Assembly (NCBI GenBank): GCA_019925795.1
Contig: CM034300.1
Span: 51,690,873-51,754,872 of the forward strand
DNA: 64,000 bases
Direction of reading: 5' to 3'
Origin: Dendrobium chrysotoxum
Lineage: Eukaryota > Streptophyta > Magnoliopsida > Asparagales > Orchidaceae
In this document: piece after piece, positions 1-11,408 of the stretch
Position numbering within the stretch: the stretch's first letter is position 1
How the letters are laid out: every line of letters starts with the position of its first letter
Notes under the pieces: model-generated
Database searches by the model: none
Told to the model about the DNA's origin: nothing
What the model saw: only the letters and a program-made list of their open reading frames with translations
Translations under genes and position numbers: made by a program

Positions 1-2
1 AT

Positions 3-515
3 CTCCTAATCAAATATCTTGAAGATCTCACTAGCATTAGGGATCCCAGCCATAGGAGAAAACTAAATCTAGCTTTAGGGCACATCATTGCTTATATCCC
101 TAAAACCATGTATAACCTTCAATATCCTAACCCACGTGACTACCAACCTACCTTTTATTCTAATAACTCCTTCATCATCCTCCACAGTACTCATCTTAAT
201 CTAGAGCTTGGGGAGGATGTGGGAGAAGAAGAAGAAGAACCTATTCCTGCTCTTATTCCTATTCGCCAGTTGTCCTAGATAGATCAACTGGTGGAGTGGT
301 TTGACTAGTGGGAGGCTAGGTTTGACTCCTACGTAGTTGCACAGGAGCAGCAATATACAGAGGATGTTGCTCATTTTAATACCTATGTAGACCAACAGTA
401 GCAGCAGCACGACCAAGATATGGCCTGGTTTGGGGAGCAGTTTTCTTCCATTTACAGTCTCTTTCAGACAACACCACAACCTCCTCCACCTGATCAGGGT
501 TCTTCTTACTTTTAG
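3..515 (+). pseudogene. Envelope-like (post-pol) ORF of element A, C-terminal fragment
   Basis: Frame 3 reads as the C-terminal part of the extra ORF found downstream of pol in SIRE-type copia elements. The same protein is encoded on the minus strand at 15840-16979, with shared stretches such as RFDSYV.AQEQ, QQHDQDM.W and a proline-rich tail PPPPDQ before the stop. At least three in-frame TAG codons interrupt it (after LRQLS-like, VEWFD and YVDQQ-like positions). In the second of these the sister copy has CAG. The function of this ORF family is unproven. The gene is dead in this copy. Confidence 0.7.
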
Positions 516-699
516 TTTACTCAATATTTTTTGTGTAGTGCTTGTACTGATGTTCTTTTATGTACTTTGTTCTATTTTGTGTTTTGCCTCCTTTTTGTGA
601 TGTCAAAAGGGGGAGTAATATATTAGTTTATCTTATTTTAGTGAAATTTAACTTGCTTTATTTCTGTTCCCATTTTTTGAATGTTTTTATTTAATTAAA

Positions 700-703
<4 letters not shown>

Positions 704-766
<63 letters not shown>
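704..766. repeat. (TA)n microsatellite
   Basis: About 60 bp of almost pure TA dinucleotide, broken by one G near 756, in the spacer between the envelope-like ORF and the polypurine tract of element A. Confidence 0.95.
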
Positions 767-803
767 ATTTTGAAATTTCTAATCAATAATATCTGCCATT
801 ATT

Positions 804-817
804 AAAAAGGAGGAGAT
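804..817 (+). promoter_or_regulatory. Polypurine tract of element A
   Basis: AAAAAGGAGGAGAT lies directly before the LTR start. It matches the polypurine tracts of the two sister elements, AAAAAGGGGAAGAT (15559-15572, minus) and AAAAAGATGGAGAT (39582-39595, plus). In this family it primes plus-strand DNA synthesis. Confidence 0.7.
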
Positions 818-2400
818 TATTACAAATCTGGATACAAGTATTGTGATTTGGATGATAACAAACATTATTTTCTTTATATTACTATCAATGCATATTTGTT
901 TTTAGCTACCCTACCTACTAACTTTTTCAGGTCCATAAAGCTCATTTGCAAGCCAACTCAAGATTGGGTAGATTAGGATTGAGTCAATCGGTATGTTTAA
1001 TTCCAATACAATTTTTACCTTTTCTTGTATTAAATATATTATGATGGATCCTGAAGCTAAGAAACCTTACACACACACACTCAGGGGGAGAAATTTAGTG
1101 AGTTTGAGAGTTCTTCTATTTTTGCTCATATCATACAGGATGATCTTAAATCATCCTAGACGATCTGTTTAAAACAAAAACCCTAATTAGGGCTTATGTG
1201 TCAAATAACCTTAATTAAGCCAATCATCATGGACGATACTATCATCATACAGGATGATATGCATCAACAAAAAATCCAGCAGCCTTACATAATTTAGGCA
1301 AGATTTGATAATTAAAATTTTGTTCTAATCGTACAGGATAATTATGATCATCCTAGATGATATGTAGCAATCAAGCCTAAAAAAATCCTATGATTAGGGA
1401 TCTAAGTATGGTTAGATTGAACAATCATATCATACAAGATGTTTGTCTAAGATCGTTCGGGATGATCAGTACATTTTTCTTCTAATCGTCCTAGACGTCC
1501 TGAATGATTTGTACGATGATAAACCACATTTTGAACTAATCATATAGGATGATCGCAAGATCATCCAGGATTGTATTTTTCATGTAATCATCTTGGACGT
1601 CCTGAATGATCTATCGGACGATAAACCATGCTTTTAAACTAATCATACAAGATGATCGCAAGATCAGTAATTTTTCTTTTAATGATCCTTGACGTCCCGA
1701 ATGATTTGTCGGACAATAAACCTAGGTTTGTTCTAATAATATAAGACAATCGCAAGATCATCTAGAATGATCAGTATAAATATATTGCTCTAATCATACA
1801 GGCGACTCAGATTATCCTGACTGGATGGGCTGATTTACGCTGATCGTACAGGATGATATTGTCGATAAGTTGAAAATTAGGGAACTTTTTAAGGCCTTCT
1901 ACTTAAGCTCTCTTAATTGCTGATGTAAAAGATATTTTGTTATTTTTTTAATCTAAGAGAGCTCAGAGGAGAGGAAGAGTTTGGGAGAGAGAGAGAGAGG
2001 ATCTTGTGAGGGGGAGTTTGTGAGGGGATTCACAAAGGTTGCACCAAGCAAGGATTTGATTTTCTTCTTCCTTCTTTGTCCTTAGCTCCTTGGTGGCTCT
2101 GGGGAGTCGATCATCAGCATCAGATCAAGGTTCTCTGCCTACTCTAGGTGGGATTAAAAGGATTGTCAGGTTCTCTGCCTACTCCAAGAGGGAGTAAAAG
2201 GATTGTCGGGTTCTCTGCCTTCACTAGGAGGGTGAAAAAGGATTCAAGGTTCTCTACCTCACCAGGCCGGTGGAAAGATTTTGTAAAGGCTTCTCTGCCT
2301 TGTTATGGGGGCAAAAGGAGAGACACTAACTAATTAGTGCAATACCTAGAATTTCTTCACTTCCCAAGTTTATTTCCTCTAATTTATCAACTATTAATTT
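818..2400 (+). repeat. 3' LTR of element A
   Basis: It starts TATTACAAATCTGG, where the sister LTR has TGTTGCAAATCTGG, so the terminal TG has become TA. Then come a TTGATGATGA-like stretch, the phrase about AACTCAAG...GGGAGAAA, a palindrome-rich block (about 1130-1860), a (GA)n stretch near 1987, GTGAGGGGGAGTTTGTGAGGGG, five hairpin modules (2120-2335) and AGTGCAATACC. All of these recur in the same order in the LTRs of the 13919-24633 element. The right end is unresolved. Confidence 0.7.
2120..2335 (+). repeat. Tandem stem-loop modules in LTR A
   Basis: Five consecutive units of about 40-45 nt follow the pattern TTCTCTRCC + arm + loop + arm + AAAAGGA. Arms read here: ACTCC/GGAGT with loop AAGAG, TTCAC/GTGAA, TCACC/GGTGG (T-G wobble at the base), TTGTT/GGCAA (two wobbles), and a degenerate first unit ACTCT/GGGAT. 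The last unit runs into GGAGAGACAC. The open frame across this block reflects the repeat, not a gene. Confidence 0.8.
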
Positions 2401-3035
2401 AATCTCCTCATGTAGTTTGGGGGGTGCATCTCTAACTTGAGAGTCATCTAGATCCTCTAAAGTCTTTGAATAAATCCTTTAAAGGATTTAAGGTTGGATA
2501 TAAAAATACTATCAAGCTTTAGATTATAGCTTTTCCCTATTTTCCACATATTTTCAAACACAAAACATATAATTATGAATTCTTTTAGCACGTGTTACAA
2601 GTATATAACATATCAAATACACAAAGCATCATATATACAAAACAAGGGTTTATGGGGAGCATTTGTGTGCATATATCTCAACTGTTATGAATAAAATAAT
2701 TAATTAATATTATCCATAGTTATATTTCAAAGCATTTATTATTTCGATGAAAATTTCTTTCAATATACCTATATTCTCTATAAAGCCCAATATGTCAGAC
2801 CACTAAAACTACCTAGTGTAAAATAAAGCTAACATGTTAGTATGTCTAGAAGATTCCACTCTAAAGAAATTATATAGCCTAATATGTCCTTCCATAAGAA
2901 GTAAACCCTTGGGCACTGCCCACAAGAATGGATGAATGATCACACTCAAAAGCTATTAGGCCTCCCATCTTAGAATCACTTATCCTAGGTTGATTCTCTT
3001 TTCACTAAAATCGCTTTTAGATGCACCCCACTCTA

Positions 3036-3069
<34 letters not shown>

Positions 3070-3310
3070 CCCACCACCACCACCACCCACCCACCCACCT
3101 ATCTCTCCATATTCATATCCCAGCGATATTGAGTCACCATCAAATCATTTTTTATTAGTCTTACCCAAACAACCAATTTGGTAAAATCTCAAACATGAAA
3201 AGGAGTCAATGAGTGTCTCAAATTATCTCATTGTGCTCTGAATAATTGATTAGACTTTACCCATATATACTTACTAACTATGGAAAGTACTTTGCAAGAG
3301 AGGTGATAGC
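2400..3310. other. No gene seen
   Basis: AT-rich DNA without a recognisable coding stretch. The only distinctive feature is a pure C tract, listed separately. Confidence 0.6.
3038..3066. repeat. Poly(C) tract
   Basis: Twenty-nine consecutive C, followed by CCCAC and ACC repeats to about 3100. The proline-only open frame across it is a by-product. Confidence 0.95.
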
Positions 3311-3660
3311 CTCATGCTATATCATCGACTTGCTCTCCAAAAATAACCTTAGAAAGAACTCTTACATCTACTTCCATATCCGTAGTGGTACAAACCAATC
3401 TCTGAATATCTCATAAAACTTCTTGAGAAATCTCTTCATTTATTCTACACTCAAACTTCTCTCTTTGCTAGCCTAACCACTAGCACTTAACCGCTCCATC
3501 AAGTAAGAAAATAGTTAATGTAACCTTATAACTCTCTAGACACTACATAACATCATAGGTTTCTCTATTCTCAATAAACTAGTCTTTTGCAACCTATGTT
3601 TCTAAAACACACTCAAAATGAGGCGGTTCCAGCTTAAATAATTATAATTTCTTTTCACTT
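3310..3660 (-). pseudogene. Ty3/gypsy gag relic
   Basis: Read on the minus strand, the sequence gives degenerate pieces in the order of a chromovirus-type gag: a KLEPPHFE-like start, VAKD.FIE, a TYDVM.CLESYKVTL stretch, FLLDGAVKC.WL and QREKFE. In such gags these correspond to PPxF.G, the AExW..IEKIF block, KV..A.FLL.G.A..WW and the following REKF. Several TAG codons stand where tryptophan is expected. There is no LTR or pol nearby, so this is an isolated relic. Identification is by motif order only. Confidence 0.45.
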
Positions 3661-4076
3661 ATCTCAATTCTCTCATTTGACATTCTACCAAGCATATCAC
3701 ATATCAACTGGGCCATTAAAATAGTGAATTCCATGGGTTGGCTGGGAAGGTTTGTTTAGGATACTAAGCTTCTATTAGGATGGTTTGGGTTCAAGGATTT
3801 ACATGCTTGAAGGCTAATTCCATGAAATAACCAACATAGGTTATATGAAACCACCAATGTTGACCATGACCATGGAAGGGTTCAAACATGTTTGAAATGT
3901 TGTTTAGAGTGCTTTGGGCATAATTCGGATGATAGGGTTGAGTCTAAGCTTAAAATGTCATATTGGGATTCTTATGGTATTTTAGGGCTTTTAAGATTTG
4001 TAGGGTTAACCATGGACATTGGATTGGCTTTAAGATTGTTTAGGTTTGATTTGTACCAATTGAAATTGAAATTCAT

Positions 4077-4590
4077 TATGTAGTTCCAATAAAGCAGGAA
4101 TTGGTGGTGTGATTAGAGACAATAAAGGGAGTTTTTTGTTGGCTTTTGGTTTTGGTGGTGTACATTGGGATATTGCTCAATTGGAATTGGTGGCTTTCAA
4201 ATCTTTATGGAAAGTTATGCGGAGGTAGATGCAAGAGGCAGATGGCATTGTTATTGAAGGAGATAGTTGTAATGTTATCAAGTTTCTTCAAGAATCCTAT
4301 GACAAATCAGAATTTTTGTTGGAAGACCACATGGCGGAGGAGCTGTTACTCTTTAAGGGTTTCAATAATGTGTTATTTCATTGTACTAGTCGTGATGGGA
4401 ATAAGTTAGCAGATTATTGTGCTAACTTGGCCTTGTCTTTTGATTTTATTTAGGATGTTCTTAGTGATAATAATATTCCTCTTTCTTTTGTTTCTTTGTT
4501 AAAGGAGGAATGTGATAGGTTGTATTGTTTGGAGTAGCTTGTACTTAGGTGTTTCTTTTTAATGCAAGTTGCATTTTCTTCAAAAAAAAA
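4077..4590 (+). mobile_element. 5'-truncated LINE (L1-type) insertion
   Basis: A 514-bp insertion holds only the RNase H end of a LINE and finishes in an A-run (4582-4591). It is flanked by an 18-bp target-site duplication, ATTGAAATTGAAATTCAT, at 4059-4076 and 4591-4608. Truncation at the 5' end, a poly(A) tail and a long duplication are the signature of target-primed reverse transcription. Confidence 0.85.
4085..4537 (+). pseudogene. LINE RNase H domain (reverse-transcriptase-like, RVT_3 type)
   Basis: A single frame reads as the C-terminal RNase H of plant non-LTR retrotransposons. It starts in AGIGGVIRDNKGS, followed by LELVAFKSLW, the IEGDSCNVI motif that carries the catalytic acidic residue, and RDGNKLADYCANLAL near the end. 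It stops at TAG 4535-4537. Two internal TAG codons (before MQEADG and after SFDFI) both sit where the family has tryptophan. The catalytic DGS strand at the N-terminus lies beyond the truncation. It is a dead fragment. Confidence 0.85.
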
Positions 4591-4608
4591 ATTGAAATTG
4601 AAATTCAT

Positions 4609-7600
4609 GGCATAAATGGCTAGGTAGGCCAAGGTTTAAAATTTGAAGAATTTAGGATTCATGCTAAAACTTGGTCAAACAATATTTGAACAAGGGTATT
4701 GAATGAGTCAAACTACTTTCGAAATGGGTTTAGGTTGACTTGGTTTAGTTCCAAGGGTTTGGGCCCAAGTTTCCAATGAAATGCCACTTTGAGTGGCATG
4801 GGTTGTAATTATGAGGAATTTAGGTTCGATCCTAAGTTTAGCCTTAGGGTTAGACTTGGAATGGTCTTGAAGACACCCTAATTCCATTAGGAAGTGATCT
4901 TAAGAGTGCTTTAGGCCATCTAGGTCTAGTCAAGACTAAGCCCTTAGGTGTTCCCTATAGCTCTTATAGGTTAGATCTACACTAGGGTAGGAGTACCTAA
5001 GGTATAAGGATAATAAAGGGAAGTGATTTGGACCTCATTAAAAAATAAGGTCAATACTTCTCTATAAAAATCATAAGTCCTACTAATATAGTTATTAATT
5101 TCTACAATTTTATAAATACTAATTCATTACTAACTACATCAAAATTTTGATCTCCATGCATGCATCATTTTAGAGACTTATTCCTTAATATCTCATAACC
5201 AATCCTCATAGACTTCATGTTCAAGCTAATAACCCTTTTAAAAAGTAAATAAAGAATGTTCTTAACAATATCTCCTCTTGATCACCACTAAAAGTTTTAC
5301 ATAACTTAACCTTCAAGAGACAACTTTCTTAATAAAAGATAGTCACCATCCTTTCAATACTACCGTAAAAGAGAGAATTCTTAACAACTCAAAAATTCCA
5401 CGATATTTTTCCAACAATTCAATTTTATCATAAAAGTACATGTTTTCTTCAATTGATTTACAATTTATAATTTTATAGAAGCAATATGAAAGGGATAGAT
5501 GATGAAATGTGAGAAAACCATATTCTTCTAGTATTAGTTTTGATGGAGAGAGAGAGAGAGAGAGAGAGAGCCCCTAATTAACATGAAAATTTCTGCAATA
5601 ATTAAAAGTATATAAGTATTTGTATAATCATGATATGATATCTTAAATTATCCCAACCATACTGAAGTTGCTTAACCCAATTTTATGATATCCACTTGAT
5701 TAATAATATTTCAAAACCCTCTATTCTCAAAGGTTAGGACAAAGAACTTAATTTCACTTATTTCATTATAGAAATATCTATTCATTCATTTTTCCAAATG
5801 GGGTGACTTTGGATTTAATGGAACAAAATTTTGTTCTCCACTATTTTATTACTCTAGTCTATTGGTGAATAGGTGAGCCATATATAAAATATATATTTTT
5901 CTTATTAAATCATCTTGAGTTGCAAGTTTGTGGGGGAATAATATGACCAGTGAAACCCCCAAGAAGGAAGGAAATTTTCATAAGGAAACTTCCAAGGAAG
6001 CTTTATGGAGAGCAGAGAAATCTATATTGCACTTTGATTTTAAATTATACTAACCAACCTCTCCCATGCTCTTTAGTAACATTGTGAATTTCATTATGCT
6101 TCTCCACCGATATGTTTTACATGGTGAACCTTAAATTTTATAAGTATTAGGACTGCACACTCCTAACTATTGTTTAAGGAACTTGTAATCTCTATAACAT
6201 ACGTCCATGAATAGAGTATCATCTCCGAAGAAAATTAATCTTACATATAATATGTTTTGCAGGGAAAAGACTTTATCAAGCATTTTTATTTTACATCATG
6301 TCCTTTTGTGAGCAACAAATAGAATTAGAACTCTTAAGAAAACCAAAAGATGTATTCTACATGCCTTAATGGAAACTATTCAACTAATTATAAAATTACT
6401 CAACTTGAGAGAAAATATTTCAAATTATTTAATAATATCTCAAATAAATCAACATTATTATAAATTATTTCCTTAAAGTGGAAAATCTATTCAAACACAT
6501 CTAAAAAGGTTCAACCTCTCTAATCTATTTAGCACACCTCAAAGTAATCATCCATATATCAAATCCACCCAACAATCTTAATGCATTCAATCATATATCA
6601 AATCATATTTCATTCATATCTTGTATTTAATTTTCCAAGCAATAGGACTACTCTTCAGTGCTATGGATCCACTCATGCTAGTCACATTTTTATACTTTAA
6701 AGCCTTAAATCTACTTATCCATTACCAAAATCTGCCCTTCTATGGTACAAATTAACACTTCTTAGTCAAAGATTCACTTTTCCAACTCTCAATTCTTCTT
6801 TCCAAAGCCAAAGGACTACTCCTCTAAAGCATGAAACAACTCTTCTTAATTATTTTTATTCCCTTCCATTTCTCAGATCTACGCTTGTTATCTAGAAGAA
6901 TAATTTTCCATTGAATGAATCCTAACCATAGATTTATTATTCCAGATTTCAAGACTACACTTCTAAGCAAAAGGCCATATTTTTAAATCCTCATGTTTTC
7001 TCTTCCATGATTTAGATTAATTATTATATATTTCATATCTTCTTTTTCACATTATAGAAGGATTTGCTTAAAATCTTTCAAATTTTCTCAAACTAGCTAA
7101 TATTATAACAAAATAAATTATCATATTTGTAAATTGACTTATCTTAACCTTATATGACATGGCTCAATCAGTAATTTTTATTTATGTAAACAAACTATTC
7201 CTTTATGCTTATCACTGATCATGATCCACATTCTTAAAATTTTGGAGACTTGTAAAATTACTCAATGATCTAATTTTTCATTATTATTGCTTACTCTTGA
7301 TATATATCATGTTGATATAGCCCTCAATTTAGTTGAAGGTGACTAACTCAACAACTAGGCTATAAAGGTAAATATAAATTAAAAAAATATAAACTAATTT
7401 GAGTTTAGCCTGCTCAAAATCTATATGTTGGCTGAAATAGTGATCGATGCATTTAGATGTTTAACTCAAGAAGACCAAAACTTCCTAAGATTATTTATTT
7501 GTGTAAAAAAAAAATTATTAATATTCTTATTTATTCTTAGATGTTGACTTAGTTTTATTCTCCTATTTATGGACTCTTAACAAGAAAGTTTTTCACATTT

Positions 7601-9500
7601 TCGCCAAGCAAACAAAAGAAACTCCTCTTTACCTACCCTTAGGATGAAAACATTTCCCTTCAACCCGTTGCACATTCTAATGTCTTCCCTAACCTATGCA
7701 TGCTCACTTTTTCTCCCCTCTATTGTGACAACTTCACCTTCCATGCTTGCCTCTTCATCCTCAATGATGAAATTTGCAAGTACTTGTTGCTTAGAGCAAG
7801 CATGAGATAAAACAAGGGATAACAATAATGGACAAATAAAGGGTGATTAGAGAAACAATTGGTTTCTCGTAATATCTTAATCATCCCAAAACCTAGCTCC
7901 TCAAATCAAATGAGGCACTAACTACTTATTCTACTATCAATTAATTCTAAAACATCTATTATTCTTCATTTACTTCTATTACCTTTTTTTTTCATTTATC
8001 AATTATATTTATTGAAAATAAAATTATGTTCTCATAGTTGGTATAAATTATTAGTATACATGTATCTTAATTTATAATGAAATCATAAAGATTTTCTATT
8101 TCTCCTCCATTATTCAAACCTAGCTAATATTAACTTAATGACTCCATATTATTATGACCTAAATTTTGGTGACTACGAACACAAAAAAAAAGGTCGAATA
8201 GTTTATTTGAACTTAATGTTGGTATTTTGGAAGAAGTAATCAAACCATTATGTTTGAAGCTGCTTTTAATTTATGAAAATTTTAATTTTATCTCAATATG
8301 TAAAATATTGTTGGAATCAAGCTTATCAATGCTTAACCTCAAAATCTTAAACCATTGTAAAATATACATATTTAGCATTAATAATTTTATATTTTTATCT
8401 CTTATGATTAAACATATTTACATATTTCAAACTTATTGTTATAAATTACTTTTAAATTTTTCTTCAATTCAGAAATTCAAGAAAAATAAAATTATTATTG
8501 TGCACTTTAAGACCAACCAATAACCACGTAATATCTCATCGCTAAGTTGTGCCTCACTATAAAATGATAGCATTTGATTAGTGAAGAAAAAATAAAAATG
8601 AAAACATTGGATACAAACTTAGCAATTTTTTGCCAAATATTAAAGGCCTTAACTAAGTTTGTGGTTTGCCATTATCTATTAATGTCTTATTCTCAAAGTG
8701 TCCTAGCATGCTTGAAATTAATTGAAATACCTATAGGAACTTTGGTAAAGTTTAAGGGATTATTGCTATTTTTTGGCTTGATGTTAACTACTTATTAGCT
8801 TATCACTAAGCTTCTTGGTAAAGTTATAATTATATTTCTTATTTACTACTTTGAAGTTTTCTTCCATGTTTTGTGCCCAATTGGAGTTCTCATAGGATTA
8901 TAAGTTGACTAAGTCCCCTTTGACATATATATTTTTATAGGCTTAAAATAAAGTAAAACAAAGAAGTATAACCCCATTCAAAAAAGCATTTCTTCCCCAA
9001 AGAAAATTACAGCTTAAGGATCAAAAGATTCTAGTTTAAATATTTTATAGCATTTTTTTATATTCACAATAGAACATCTTTATTTGTAAGATTGTCCGAT
9101 ATTTATAATATTTCTTTTCAATAAATATCTTGGAAGAGATTAAGATGGGTGCCTATATCCATATGTAAGTTAAGGGTCTTCTTACCCTTGAAGCAAGATG
9201 TTTGATTGCTTTCTCCACCATCTTACAAGTGATGAGTTTTTTTTTTCCACAATGAATCAAGCATTTAGTAACTTTGGTATGGATGTAGACTGATTTGCGC
9301 TGAACTTTATAAAAATTATTGTTCCATATTTGTACTCATTTCATGTATTGTTATTTATTTTAAGCCCCCATGAAGATATCGCATCTTATTTTAATGTATA
9401 TAACTCACTTGCAAAAGAGGTTAATAGTCTATTCGATCCAAAACTCATTTTTTAATGGCACGAATCAGATTAGATTACAACTAAGTACAAAAGGTCCTAT
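4609..9500. other. Intergenic AT-rich DNA, no gene seen
   Basis: I find no recognisable protein, RNA gene or retroelement domain. Short open frames (for example 8227-8523) consist of AT-rich codons with no family motif. A (GA)n tract lies at 5546-5570. Old, unrecognisable transposon DNA is likely but not shown. Confidence 0.5.
5546..5570. repeat. (GA)n microsatellite
   Basis: About 12 GA dinucleotides in a row. Confidence 0.95.
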
Positions 9501-9503
9501 TAA

Positions 9504-9633
9504 GATTTTATTTGGGATAGCTTTCGTATTGTTTTTTAAAATAGTTTTTTAGTACAAATTTATTTTGAACTAAAAATTTTTATACTAATAAGCTGCTTTG
9601 AAAAGCAGTAAGAATGCCGTCCCAAACAAATCC
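9504..9633. mobile_element. Tourist-like MITE, copy 1
   Basis: A 130-bp element with inverted ends: GATTTTATTTGGGATAG on the left and CCGTCCCAAACAAATCC on the right. It is flanked by TAA on both sides (9501-9503 and 9634-9636). It shares ends and interior (ATTTTT..TACTAA, AAGCAGTAAGAA) with the copies at 11409-11535 and 57747-57865. The TWA target duplication and GGCTTxxTTTGGGA ends fit the PIF/Harbinger-Tourist type. Confidence 0.8.
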
Positions 9634-9636
9634 TAA

Positions 9637-11100
9637 ATTTGATGACAATATGAAGATGCATGTATTGATATTAAGTAGAGAGCTTTGAGACAAGTTGATC
9701 ATCACGTAGGGTATACCTAAAACCTTCTTGAGTGAGTCTCAAACAATCCAATTGACAAGGAGAAGCCAATATAGTGGACCAAATGGATTGAACCTATTAA
9801 ATGATTAAGCACCATGCATCCCATGATCAACTACAAGCAGCCGCCAACATCATGGTGAGCATCTAGTCTAGTCAACTATAAACTAAAACCATATGAAAAG
9901 CTTACTTATCTCCTCACCCATAGAGGCTTAATAGGTATACCTATCCAAACAGCGCCAAACGTCTACTCCCCAAAACTGCGTTTAAAAAAATGAAATTTTT
10001 GGGGATCAATTGTGGCCCAATGGTTGAAAGAAGTTTATTCCTCCCTCTCACACATGCTCGAATCCCATAACATGCCCGAAAAAAAAAAAAAAATTTTCCA
10101 ATAAGGTCGACCTCACACTTGGAAAGTATTAAATACGCATCCAAGGCCCTTAGAAGCCACAGCTAGCGTATCTTTCTTTTAGCTTTTCCTACAAAGTCAT
10201 GTCCCTACCCCTATCTATAATAAATAAGAGGTTAAGAAACATTAACTGGTACTAACTAATGCCTTCTCCAAAGAGATTATCAAGACGCGCCCAAATAAAA
10301 TGCAAAATGCCCCACCTCAAAATGGGAAAATTAAAAATGATAATATCACAAGCTCCATTATAGTTGATAGAGCAAATCCAAAATATAAGCACTTATACAA
10401 TATCTGATAAAAGCAATAAGGGTTCAAGAAATGTAAAAACTAACATTTCTTACTAAGGTACCACATAAATAGACAAACAATATTAATACCGAAGGTAAAG
10501 AACGTTAAGTTAACTCTGAATTTCTTATTTGAATTTTTTTTTTCCTACTAATTACTCGGATGGTCAGGAAAATTCTTTCCTCAATATGATCGCCCCTATT
10601 GATAATATTATTTCGAGTATTTCAATATGATGTGAGGTAATTTGAATAGCTAGTAGATCTTATTATGTTCAAATTCATCTAAACTTGTCTTTGCTTCTTA
10701 TTAGAGGCGTTAGATTCTGCGTTCAAAACCATCAATTAGCAAAATTTAGTTAATTCCTTCGCGTTTTTTTATAAAGGATTTTGACAGCTTCTCACACATG
10801 ATGCTCCTCTTATAAACAATATATGACATTAAAAATATGTTGGACAACATAAATTTGATAAGTGTGAGAAACATTATTTCTTAATTTGTATAAAACCTAT
10901 CTGGAATGGCTTTTGGATTAAAATTTAGTCGGGTGGGATGAGGCAGATCAAACCTACCTGCTTGGGAAATCTCCCTTTCAAGTGAAGAATTAGAAGGTAC
11001 AACCACCACTCATGCTAGTTAGCTCTCTCCACAATCTCCACCTATAACTTCGCTCAATGAGTTGAGCACTCCTGACTTTCTTCTATATTTGTCCTTCTCG
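9637..11100. other. Intergenic DNA, no gene seen
   Basis: No recognisable domain on either strand. There is an A-run at about 10079-10093. Confidence 0.5.
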
Positions 11101-11119
11101 TTCCAAACCCAGATATCCT

Positions 11120-11404
11120 ATGATAACATTGCTTTCTTGCTCAGAAATGACGAACGTCACTTCTTCCGTAGAAAATAATGGAAGCCTCTTCTCAATGCTT
11201 TACAAGAAGACTCTCGTTTTGGTTAACCTGCTGTCATGTAAGAGGAGTGGAAACAGAGAGGAAGTGCTGTGGAAGAAGAAAATCTTGAAGGGTGAAAAGT
11301 GCCAACCGTTGGATTTCTCAGGGAAGATCATATATGACTCCCAAGGCAATAGATTGCCGGAAAATTCTCCCAGTTCTTCAGGAGTTCCGATGAACAGAGC
11401 ATAA
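11120..11404 (+). CDS. Small uncharacterised plant protein
   Basis: A 94-residue single-exon frame with balanced composition and no interruption, unlike the relics around it. The C-terminal half (about residues 50-80) contains WKKKILKGEKC, QPLDFSG and IIYDSQGNRLP. From memory this resembles a family of short plant proteins of unknown function with a W..xI..GxKCxPLxFSGxIxYDxxG core, but I could not search for it. No signal peptide or membrane segment is evident; the N-terminus is moderately hydrophobic and contains cysteines. The start is uncertain: ATG 11120 is the first in frame, ATG 11147 is an alternative, and the pyrimidine-rich CTTTCTTGCTCAG just before 11147 could be a splice acceptor. 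TAA at 11402-11404 is followed immediately by a MITE, which must lie in the 3' UTR. Confidence 0.55.
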   Translation: MITLLSCSEMTNVTSSVENNGSLFSMLYKKTLVLVNLLSCKRSGNREEVLWKKKILKGEKCQPLDFSGKIIYDSQGNRLPENSPSSSGVPMNRA

Positions 11405-11408
11405 CTTA

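Larger units (their letters stand above)
1..2400 (+). mobile_element. SIRE-like Ty1/copia element A, 3' portion
   Basis: The window opens inside the post-pol region of a copia element that runs off the left edge. In order it holds the C-terminal part of an envelope-like ORF (3-515), a spacer with the phrase GATGTCAAAAGGGGGAGT, a long (TA)n tract, a polypurine tract (804-817) and a 3' LTR starting at 818. Each part has a counterpart in the complete element at 13919-24633 (opposite strand) and in the element at 33.0-41.3 kb, which is how I identified it. The right LTR end is not resolved: similarity to the other LTRs fades after about 2345, so the end near 2400 is an estimate. Confidence 0.75.

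Noticed and set aside
2148..2333. 61-residue open frame
   Set aside because: Lies in the tandem stem-loop modules of the LTR; no homologous frame in element B.
2990..3184. Polyproline open frame
   Set aside because: Created by the poly(C) tract.
8227..8523. 98-residue open frame rich in I, L, F, N and K
   Set aside because: Composition follows the AT-rich DNA; no motif or recognisable neighbour.
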